DNA of 10,723 nucleotides. Origin: an uncultured Bacilli bacterium (GTDB lineage Bacteria; Bacillota_I; Bacilli_A; RF39; UBA660). The notes beneath the pieces are model-generated. The model saw only the letters and a program-made list of their open reading frames with translations. It searched no databases and was not told the origin of the DNA. The stretch covers positions 1 to 10,723 of the forward strand of contig CANRBD010000040.1 in the NCBI GenBank assembly GCA_947628765.1, in the 5' to 3' direction. Below are positions 1-4,991 of the stretch, piece by piece. A program made the position numbers and the translations under genes. Numbering within the stretch: position 1 is the first letter of the stretch; the number at the start of each line of letters is the position of its first letter.

Positions 1-13
1 AAGTTTTTAACTC

Positions 14-37
14 CCACGCATATAATGCGTGGTTTTT
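14..37 (+). terminator. Hairpin plus T-tract, likely terminator of a plus-strand gene left of the window
   Basis: A perfect 8-bp stem (CCACGCAT at 14-21 pairing with ATGCGTGG at 25-32) with a 3-base loop is followed directly by five T (33-37). This is the layout of a plus-strand intrinsic terminator for a gene ending before the window. The stem is much richer in GC than its surroundings. It could instead be part of a hairpin repeat together with the next hairpin. Confidence 0.5.
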
Positions 38-38
38 G

Positions 39-61
39 CTTCCCACACTTCGTGTGGGAAG
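39..61. repeat. Perfect 10-bp GC-rich hairpin, function unknown
   Basis: CTTCCCACAC (39-48) pairs perfectly with GTGTGGGAAG (52-61) around the loop TTC. No T-tract follows on either strand, so it does not look like an ordinary terminator. Its outer bases (CCCAC...GTGGG) resemble those of the neighbouring hairpin at 14-32, so the two may be related repeat units. A REP-like repeat or the end of a hairpin-ended mobile element (IS200/IS605 type) are possibilities that the window cannot decide. Confidence 0.45.
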
Positions 62-81
62 TATCCTAAAGGTTAATAAAA

Positions 82-101
82 AAAGATACTTTAGTATCTT
101 T
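82..101 (-). terminator. Intrinsic terminator of the 84-residue orphan gene
   Basis: AAAGATAC (82-89) and GTATCTTT (94-101) form a perfect 8-bp stem with loop TTTA, two bases beyond the stop codon of the minus-strand gene. Read on the minus strand, the stem runs into a T-tract (the A run at 78-84). Confidence 0.75.
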
Positions 102-103
102 AA

Positions 104-358
104 TTAGTCATTATTCTTTAAGTTTCCATTTCTTTTTCCAGTTTTAAATTCTTCTAATAACTTTTCAAAGCTGACACTTGATGTTGCTCCAAGATATTCG
201 CCATTTGCTGCAACAATAACAGATACCCCACCTTTAGTAGGATTCCAATAATATACAGCATCACAATCTTCTAATTTTTTGGAATTTTGCTCTAATTCAT
301 TAATTGACAAATTTAGTAATTTGGCTAATTCCTTTAATTCTCGATCTCCAAAGTTCAC
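104..358 (-). CDS. Small hypothetical protein, 84 residues
   Basis: I do not recognise the function. The start is GTG at 358; no other Met codon exists in the frame, and AAAGGTG (369-375) lies 10 nt upstream as ribosome binding site, with a second GGTG nearer the start. The N-terminal third (residues 5-28) looks like an amphipathic helix rich in Leu, Glu and Lys. The middle (about 33-62) reads as a small beta-rich unit, with a YYWNP stretch, a GG turn (43-44), a run of small hydrophobics and an NGEYLGATSSV segment. The tail is charged (KTGKRNG) and probably disordered. No signal peptide or membrane segment is seen, so it should be cytosolic. It has its own promoter and terminator, which supports a real single-gene unit rather than a chance frame. 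The composed beta core with several glycines suggests a conserved small domain, but no role can be given. Confidence 0.75.
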   Translation of the reverse strand: MNFGDRELKELAKLLNLSINELEQNSKKLEDCDAVYYWNPTKGGVSVIVAANGEYLGATSSVSFEKLLEEFKTGKRNGNLKNND

Positions 359-376
359 TAATTCACCACACCTTTC

Positions 377-398
377 TATTATTATTACTATTATTATT
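377..398. repeat. ATT trinucleotide repeat in the leader of the 84-residue gene
   Basis: ATT triplets, interrupted once by ACT, fill the space between the -10 element and the ribosome binding site of the minus-strand gene. It may be simple AT-rich leader sequence. Confidence 0.6.
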
Positions 399-425
399 TT
401 ACCATATTATTAGGTTATATGTCTA
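396..425 (-). promoter_or_regulatory. Promoter of the 84-residue gene (extended -10)
   Basis: On the minus strand a -35 TAGACA (420-425, five of six consensus bases) is followed after 18 bases by -10 TAAAAT (396-401), preceded by TGG, an extended -10 element. Transcription would start near 389, about 30 nt before the GTG start. Confidence 0.6.
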
Positions 426-475
426 TTTATTTATATTCTAATTGTTCTTTTTCATAAATATAATTTTTTTTATTA

Positions 476-504
476 AAAAAGATATGCGGTCTACATATCT
501 TTTT
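476..504 (-). terminator. Intrinsic terminator of the HD-domain gene
   Basis: A perfect 11-bp stem (AAAAAGATATG at 476-486 with CATATCTTTTT at 494-504) encloses a 7-base loop, six bases beyond the stop codon. Both ends are A/T tracts, so it could work in either direction, but only a minus-strand gene enters it. Confidence 0.8.
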
Positions 505-510
505 ATGCTG

Positions 511-1014
511 TTATCTAATAATACCAACTATGAAAAGTAAAAGAAGATTATAAGCATATTTAACTTTAAACTTAAGCTTTAATGATAATTCATTCACAGC
601 TACCCATTTATCGACCATACTAATAACCCATGTTTCAGCATATTTAGGTACAGATAAACTGAGTGGGAACATATGACTACGAATCATATCTTCTTCTTTA
701 CGGCTTAAATTAAATTGTGATTTAGCTGTTTTAACAGCTTCTTTAGGATGCACAAAAGTTGAAATAAATTTATCTTTAGCCGTTCTATTAGCTGGACTAA
801 TAAAGAAATCATGAAGCAAACCGCCTCTAGCGGTTTCCACATAATCTAAATGTAACATTTTACTAATTTTATATGAATAATATGCAACTTTCATAGAATG
901 ATCAAATCTCGTCACTCCATGATGTTCAATATTTTTAATTTTCATAAATTCTTCGTTATTTAAGATATTTTGAACAATTTTAGAAAACTCTAAGTCTTGT
1001 TTTTCAATATTCAT
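511..1014 (-). CDS. Small HD-domain phosphohydrolase, 167 residues
   Basis: This is a stand-alone HD-superfamily protein, a metal-dependent phosphohydrolase fold. The probable metal ligands can be read in order: H39 (in RFDHS), H68-D69 (in GGLLHDF), H89 (in FVHP), H114 (in SHM) and D135 (in MVDKW). The order H, HD, H, H, D is that of dinuclear HD enzymes such as YqeK-like and HD-GYP proteins, not the minimal H-HD-D set. The segment from HHGVTRFDHS through YYSYKI to ARGGLLHDFF is typical of an uncharacterised firmicute HD family of about this length; the substrate is unknown and could be a nucleotide or another phosphoester. The last residues (about 153-166) are strongly hydrophobic and could touch or enter the membrane. 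GAGGTGAG lies 7 nt before the ATG. A strong promoter upstream and a terminator downstream make it a single-gene unit. Family assignment is firm, function open. Confidence 0.88.
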   Translation of the reverse strand: MNIEKQDLEFSKIVQNILNNEEFMKIKNIEHHGVTRFDHSMKVAYYSYKISKMLHLDYVETARGGLLHDFFISPANRTAKDKFISTFVHPKEAVKTAKSQFNLSRKEEDMIRSHMFPLSLSVPKYAETWVISMVDKWVAVNELSLKLKFKVKYAYNLLLLFIVGIIR

Positions 1015-1041
1015 TATCTAACTCACCTCAAGTACTTTGTC

Positions 1042-1070
1042 ATTATATCATATTTCCTTTAAAATTACAA
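1042..1070 (-). promoter_or_regulatory. Promoter of the HD-domain gene (extended -10)
   Basis: On the minus strand -35 TTGTAA (1065-1070) and -10 TATAAT (1042-1047) are separated by 17 bases, and TGA stands directly before the -10 (extended -10). It sits between the DUF3048 stop codon and the HD gene. No terminator separates the two genes, so read-through from DUF3048 is also possible. Confidence 0.75.
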
Positions 1071-1075
1071 ATTGA

Positions 1076-2143
1076 CTATTCAGCTTCTTCCTCTTCTTCG
1101 GTGCCTTCAATAGTTAATGTTTCGCCTAAAGGCTGAATTTGAATATAGGTATTACCATCGTTTACTTTAATTTCTTTACCGTTTTTATAACGATAAACAG
1201 TTTGGCTAGAACGACTTTCTTTTTCCCATGTGATTGGTACTGCATAACCATTAGTAATAAAGTAGCCGTCACCAGAACCAATATTATCTAATTTTTGTCT
1301 GCCATATGAATCGTAGGCATAATTTTTAATTGGAGTAATAATAATGTTTTTAACGGTATATTGTTTACCAGTTACCGCATCAACATGCGCGGTGCCTGAC
1401 ATACTACGTTTATATACTTTAGCTTCAGCATCATATTCATATGATGTATCAGTATAATGCGAATATCTAATATAAACTTTATCAGCTTTTTGAGCTCCTT
1501 CTTTTTTATTAATATTAATTTCATCAATACTATATTTTAATAACAAATCTTTATTTGTATCACGCATGTAGCCTTGTTCTTCTGCATATTCTTTAATTTT
1601 TTCCATACTAGTAAACACTGTATGTTCAGTGGCTTTATTTAAACTCTTATCACGCCAAAATACACTAGATGCCGTAAGACCATTTATATTATCTACATTT
1701 AATTTGCTTATATCTGATTTGGCATCTTCACTCCAACCATAATGAACATAAATAGCATCATTTTCTAAAGCATAATCTAAATAATAAGGTCTCGAACTAC
1801 GAACTGAACCAATTTTTTCGGTATCTTGATCTTTAAAAATCGCCATTAAACGTGTAATTCCACCTTCAGCAATAATTTCATAAGTTATATAAGCATCATC
1901 TAAACCTGCATGTGGCCATGCTTGATGATTGTTATTAATCATTACAGCGATTGGCCTTGATTTAGAATTTTCATCGACAATTTTAAGCTTTTTCACAATT
2001 TTTTCTTCTACCACTTTTTTAACTTCTTTATTAGCTAAAAGAAAATAAGCTCCTACACCTAATAAAACTAATAATAAAAATACGAGAAAAATTCTTTTCT
2101 TCTTTGATTTTCTTTTTCCATGTCTAGCTCTATGACTGGCCAT
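1076..2143 (-). CDS. DUF3048 (YerB-like) membrane-anchored protein, 355 residues
   Basis: The protein has a very basic N-terminus (residues 1-17), one membrane helix (about 17-37) and a large, presumably extracytoplasmic part, so it is an anchored surface protein with the positive end inside. The DUF3048 N-terminal domain starts at about residue 60 with RPIAVMINN (63-71) and continues with the typical PHAGL (77-81), EGGITR (93-98), GSVRSSRPYY (112-121) and YVHYGWS stretches. The C-terminal domain (about 220-346) ends with an NGKEIKVNDGNTYIQI stretch. B. subtilis YerB is the known relative; the biochemical role is unknown. YerB-type proteins are often lipoproteins, but no lipobox Cys is present here, so anchoring is by the helix. 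The last nine residues are almost all Glu. SD AGAAGGAAG precedes the ATG at 2143. It follows the phosphodiester glycosidase operon but has its own promoter. Confidence 0.9.
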   Translation of the reverse strand: MASHRARHGKRKSKKKRIFLVFLLLVLLGVGAYFLLANKEVKKVVEEKIVKKLKIVDENSKSRPIAVMINNNHQAWPHAGLDDAYITYEIIAEGGITRLMAIFKDQDTEKIGSVRSSRPYYLDYALENDAIYVHYGWSEDAKSDISKLNVDNINGLTASSVFWRDKSLNKATEHTVFTSMEKIKEYAEEQGYMRDTNKDLLLKYSIDEININKKEGAQKADKVYIRYSHYTDTSYEYDAEAKVYKRSMSGTAHVDAVTGKQYTVKNIIITPIKNYAYDSYGRQKLDNIGSGDGYFITNGYAVPITWEKESRSSQTVYRYKNGKEIKVNDGNTYIQIQPLGETLTIEGTEEEEEAE

Positions 2144-2166
2144 GTTACCACTTCCTTCTATTTTAG

Positions 2167-2175
2167 ATTATATCA
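2167..2175 (-). promoter_or_regulatory. Extended -10 promoter of the DUF3048 gene
   Basis: TATAAT on the minus strand (2167-2172) is preceded directly by TGA (2173-2175), an extended -10. At 17 bases upstream only a T-rich, poor -35 is seen, overlapping the terminator of the preceding operon. Transcription would start near 2160, about 17 nt before the ATG. Confidence 0.65.
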
Positions 2176-2192
2176 AATAATTCACAAAAAAG

Positions 2193-2229
2193 AGACATAT
2201 ATGTACCTTTTCATTGTAAATATATGTCT
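2193..2229 (-). terminator. Intrinsic terminator of the phosphodiester glycosidase operon
   Basis: A perfect 10-bp stem AGACATATAT (2193-2202) with ATATATGTCT (2220-2229) is extended, after one mismatch, by three more pairs (2204-2206 with 2216-2218), leaving a 9-base loop. On the minus strand the stem is followed within three bases by a run of T (A run at 2186-2191). It lies about 20 nt beyond the glycosidase stop codon. Confidence 0.75.
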
Positions 2230-2247
2230 ACTATTTATTTTTTATCA

Positions 2248-3288
2248 TTATTTAGTAACAATCCAAGCATTAGGAATTGCCCTTGTTAAATTTTGCCCAC
2301 TACCATTGATTGGTTTATTGACAAGCTGGTTTTCAATGACTAAACCACAAGAAGTTCCACCGTCTAAATTAGCCGCATTATAAGCTCCATAATTAAGTAA
2401 AATTTCGGTCAAATCGACCATGTCTGCGCCGGCAATACCGTGAGCATAGTCACGACCATCCATTACTAAAAACAAAACAATTCCATCTTTTCTTTGAGCA
2501 ATCGCACTTCTTGGCGCACTACCCCAACCACCATTTCCTTTTACAAAGGAAGGTTTACCATTGACAATTAAAAATGGTCCAAAATCTACAGCATCTCTAA
2601 TGCCTTGGCTTTGAGCTTCACTAACTGTCATACGGCTTAAAATCAGTTTATTTTCTTTATTAAAGCCGATGAGTCCGCCATTTCCACCAGCACGTGGTTT
2701 ATTGCTTAAAACTTTGCCATCTTTGATCACAATGCCATGTGGTACTCCTCCATTACTATTGTAATTAGGATCGATAAAACCACTCGCATTCATACCAACC
2801 ACAGCATTATTGTCTTTAGTCATCGTAGTTAGCATTTGACCTTTAGTACCCATATATTTGGAAACCGCTATTTTTATTTTACTTGGATCATATATGGCAA
2901 CTAAATAACCACGGAGTTTATTACCAGTAATGTTAATTCTTTTATATAAATCCCCAGCATCATGTGTAAGAATATCTTTTTCATATTTGTTTAAAAACAT
3001 TGTTGAAGATTCATAACGGTTAAAAACAATTTGCGAAGCATCAGTGTTTTCGCCACTTTCTTTAACATAATTATCTTTTAAAACTTTATCAATGGTTTTA
3101 TCACTATAAAATATTGTCGCCAAATATTGGTGATTCATAGTTGTCATGGCCGTAGTAATTAACCATACGCGAAAATTTTTCCATGGGCCATATAAAACAA
3201 AAGCAAAAGAGCCGCCTAATAATATGAAAATGCTTAAACAAATAATCAAAATTTTCACTGGTTTTTTAAGTTTTCTTTTATTTGGCAT
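2248..3288 (-). CDS. Membrane-anchored phosphodiester glycosidase (NAGPA/DUF2233-type), 346 residues
   Basis: A basic N-terminus and one membrane helix (about 11-33) anchor a large outward domain. Residues about 125-346 match the phosphodiester glycosidase family (PF09992), which includes the mammalian uncovering enzyme (N-acetylglucosamine-1-phosphodiester glycosidase) and bacterial proteins often linked to exopolysaccharide or teichoic-type polymers. Visible family motifs are NASGF (167-171), GVPHGIVIKDG (181-191), PRSAI (259-263), DGRD (277-280), the glycine-rich NLDGGTS (307-313) and R336 near the C-terminus. The region between helix and domain (about 40-120) is not recognised. The natural substrate is unknown; a sugar-1-phosphodiester in the envelope is a family-based guess. 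It overlaps the upstream 195-residue gene by 11 nt, so translation is likely coupled. SD AGAGGAAA precedes the ATG at 3288. Confidence 0.9.
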   Translation of the reverse strand: MPNKRKLKKPVKILIICLSIFILLGGSFAFVLYGPWKNFRVWLITTAMTTMNHQYLATIFYSDKTIDKVLKDNYVKESGENTDASQIVFNRYESSTMFLNKYEKDILTHDAGDLYKRINITGNKLRGYLVAIYDPSKIKIAVSKYMGTKGQMLTTMTKDNNAVVGMNASGFIDPNYNSNGGVPHGIVIKDGKVLSNKPRAGGNGGLIGFNKENKLILSRMTVSEAQSQGIRDAVDFGPFLIVNGKPSFVKGNGGWGSAPRSAIAQRKDGIVLFLVMDGRDYAHGIAGADMVDLTEILLNYGAYNAANLDGGTSCGLVIENQLVNKPINGSGQNLTRAIPNAWIVTK

Positions 3289-3865
3289 TATCTATTTCCT
3301 CTTTTCCAAAATATTGTTTATCATTATCAAAATCGATATATTTCTTATAAACTACTAATTTACCCTTATTTAATTGTAATTTGTTGTTATTTTTGGCCCA
3401 TTCATTATATTCATCGACATTTTTGTTGTAAGCCTTAATATCAGAAATAAAATAATTCATCGCCCCTTCATATGTTGATTTAAAAATTGTGCATTTACTA
3501 CTAACATTTGGATCGGCAAATTTAACCCGACAATTTTTCTTTAAAAACTTACTGTTTTTTTCGACATCTTTAATCTTTTTTTCATAATTTTCGATTAAAA
3601 CATTCCAACCTTCTATATTGCGTGAAAATTCTTCAATAAAAGTTTGTTGTCTTTGTTCATAAAAATAATCACGGGCTTCGGCAAAATTTAAAACACTAAT
3701 ATTAAATTTGTCATAGTAATTTAATATTTGTTTCATTTTCGCGGTAGTTAAAGCTTGATCTTCTTTAAAACTAGAAACAAATTTATATATTCCAAAACCA
3801 AAAAGGCTTAAAAAAATCACAATAATTATAATCCAAAATATTTTCTTCTTCATTTTCTTCTTCAT
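3278..3865 (-). CDS. Membrane-anchored extracytoplasmic protein of unknown function, 195 residues
   Basis: I do not recognise a named family. A Lys-rich start (KKKMKKK) and a membrane helix (about 9-29) are followed by an outward domain of about 165 residues. Residues 38-105 are rich in aromatic and charged residues and probably form long helices. Two Cys (C112, C125) flank a short segment and could form a disulfide outside the cell. Residues 130-156 hold a repeated aromatic/Asn pattern (YF, YN, YN). Near the C-terminus D178, D180, D182 and E189 occupy positions 1, 3, 5 and 12 of an EF-hand-like calcium loop, though the usual Gly at position 6 is Lys. The gene is first in a two-gene operon and overlaps the phosphodiester glycosidase gene, so the two may act together at the envelope. 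TAGGTG lies 5 nt before the ATG at 3865; Met5 (codon ending at 3853) is a less likely start. Confidence 0.82.
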   Translation of the reverse strand: MKKKMKKKIFWIIIIVIFLSLFGFGIYKFVSSFKEDQALTTAKMKQILNYYDKFNISVLNFAEARDYFYEQRQQTFIEEFSRNIEGWNVLIENYEKKIKDVEKNSKFLKKNCRVKFADPNVSSKCTIFKSTYEGAMNYFISDIKAYNKNVDEYNEWAKNNNKLQLNKGKLVVYKKYIDFDNDKQYFGKEEIDNAK

Positions 3866-3909
3866 ATTTACACCTACACTACTATATACAAGTTTATCAG
3901 AAAATAAAA

Positions 3910-3943
3910 AAAATGTAAATATTTGTCTAATAATTTACATTTT
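3910..3943 (-). terminator. Intrinsic terminator of the metallophosphoesterase gene
   Basis: A perfect 11-bp stem (AAAATGTAAAT at 3910-3920 with ATTTACATTTT at 3933-3943) with a 12-base loop begins directly at the stop codon. On the minus strand it is followed by a T-rich tract (3901-3909). Any promoter of the 195-residue gene must lie between it and 3870; only weak candidates are seen there. Confidence 0.75.
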
Positions 3944-4936
3944 CTATTTATGACGCTTTTTATGTTTCTTTGATCTAACCGTTTCTGTATAATGAATGCC
4001 ATCGCTGTTTTCGCGGATTGGTTTTTGTGATTGAAGACCTAATTCCATTTGGATATTGGCATTTTCGGATAGCTTATTATCTTCAATACTTAAACTGCGA
4101 AGATGAATATCATTAAAATTACCTGTATTATCAAGTGATAAAGTTATTTCCAAAAAACGTGGTTTTAAAATTCGGTCATATAACAAATATGAAAGTGATG
4201 GAATTTTTATTTTTAAATTATCGCCATAAAAATTATAAGCAAAAGCATGGGAATGCCCACTTAAAATAATCTTGTTTTGCAATACTGGATATTCCACATT
4301 GCAGCCTTTATGTTCCAAAAATATTTGGGAATTATTAATGTTTAAAATACCGAACCCATAACCAACTGGCACAAAATCAGGACGATTATTTTTTAAAACT
4401 TGAACGGAATCTAAACCAGTTTGCTCCAGTGTTTGTTTTTCATGATCGCCTAAGTTAATATAATTTAAAATCGTGCGCTCATAGGGATATTCAGTTATAA
4501 AATGTTCTAGCTGCTCTCTAGGACTACGGATTATCTTTTGGCGAGTATCACCACATGAACCATCTATAAAATCCCCACAATTAATAATTACATGGATATC
4601 ATTTTTTATACAATGTTCATAAACATAATCAGCTAGTCTAATATCGGCTAAACGGTGCCCATCATGCATATCACTAAGCACGACACATTTAAATTCATTA
4701 GGATCAGAAAGCTTTAAATAAGCGGTATGCATAAGCGGTTTTGTAAGCTTCATCTTTAAAGTGTGTTTAATGTCACCATTATCATAATAGGTACGATTAA
4801 AAAGACATCCCTTTTGTTCCAGACGTTTTATTCGTTTATGAGCTTCAATCGGTGACTTTTTGAGTGTTCTAGCAATATTATTTAAATATTCTTTTTCTAA
4901 AATAATATTAAATAATCTATTATCGGCTTCTTTCAT
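3944..4936 (-). CDS. Winged-helix-like N-terminus plus metallophosphoesterase, 330 residues
   Basis: This is a calcineurin-like metallophosphoesterase with motifs in order: D89-M-H91, G121-D122-F-I-D125, G163-D-H165-E166, H209, and G227-H-S-H230. Motif III is normally GNHE or GNHD; here the Asn is Asp, read directly from the codon GAT. Residues about 5-60 look like a winged helix (helix, LKKSPIEAHKRIKRLEQKG recognition region, then a YYDNGDIKH hairpin), hinting at nucleic-acid binding or autoregulation. The C-terminal tail (321-330) is strongly basic. No signal peptide is seen, so it is cytosolic. Substrate unknown; a phosphodiester in a nucleic acid or nucleotide is plausible. The chosen start has the strong SD AAGGGGG; an upstream in-frame start at 4978 would add 14 residues but precedes the likely transcription start. 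It lies 49 nt after uvrC, with its own promoter. Confidence 0.88.
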   Translation of the reverse strand: MKEADNRLFNIILEKEYLNNIARTLKKSPIEAHKRIKRLEQKGCLFNRTYYDNGDIKHTLKMKLTKPLMHTAYLKLSDPNEFKCVVLSDMHDGHRLADIRLADYVYEHCIKNDIHVIINCGDFIDGSCGDTRQKIIRSPREQLEHFITEYPYERTILNYINLGDHEKQTLEQTGLDSVQVLKNNRPDFVPVGYGFGILNINNSQIFLEHKGCNVEYPVLQNKIILSGHSHAFAYNFYGDNLKIKIPSLSYLLYDRILKPRFLEITLSLDNTGNFNDIHLRSLSIEDNKLSENANIQMELGLQSQKPIRENSDGIHYTETVRSKKHKKRHK

Positions 4937-4940
4937 AGTA

Positions 4941-4948
4941 TCCCCCTT
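4941..4948 (-). promoter_or_regulatory. Ribosome binding site that sets the metallophosphoesterase start
   Basis: AAGGGGGA on the minus strand ends 4 nt before the ATG at 4936. No comparable site precedes the longer in-frame start at 4978. Confidence 0.8.
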
Positions 4949-4962
4949 AAATAATATCGTAT

Positions 4963-4991
4963 ATGATAGCACACCCACTATTATTTTACAA
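4963..4991 (-). promoter_or_regulatory. Promoter of the metallophosphoesterase gene (extended -10), overlapping the uvrC stop
   Basis: On the minus strand -35 TTGTAA (4986-4991) and -10 TATCAT (4963-4968) are 17 bases apart, with TGC before the -10 (extended). The last three bases of the -35 are the uvrC stop codon. Transcription would start near 4956. Confidence 0.6.

Noticed and set aside
2120..2383. Plus-strand open frame of 87 codons
   Set aside because: It overlaps the DUF3048 start, the intergenic signals and the glycosidase end on the other strand; no ribosome binding site and no domain.
3146..3358. Plus-strand open frame of 70 codons
   Set aside because: Antisense to the glycosidase and 195-residue genes; hydrophobic run is the reverse reading of Lys-rich codons.
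3893..3919. Possible promoter of the 195-residue gene (TTTACA and GATAAA on the minus strand)
   Set aside because: Spacing is only 15 bases and the -35 lies inside the terminator stem of the preceding gene; too weak to list.
3910..3943. Repeat-like inverted arms considered as a mobile-element end
   Set aside because: Position directly after a stop codon and a T-rich tail on the minus strand explain it as a terminator.
4937..4978. Upstream start that would extend the metallophosphoesterase by 14 residues
   Set aside because: It precedes the likely transcription start and has no ribosome binding site, while ATG at 4936 has AAGGGGG.
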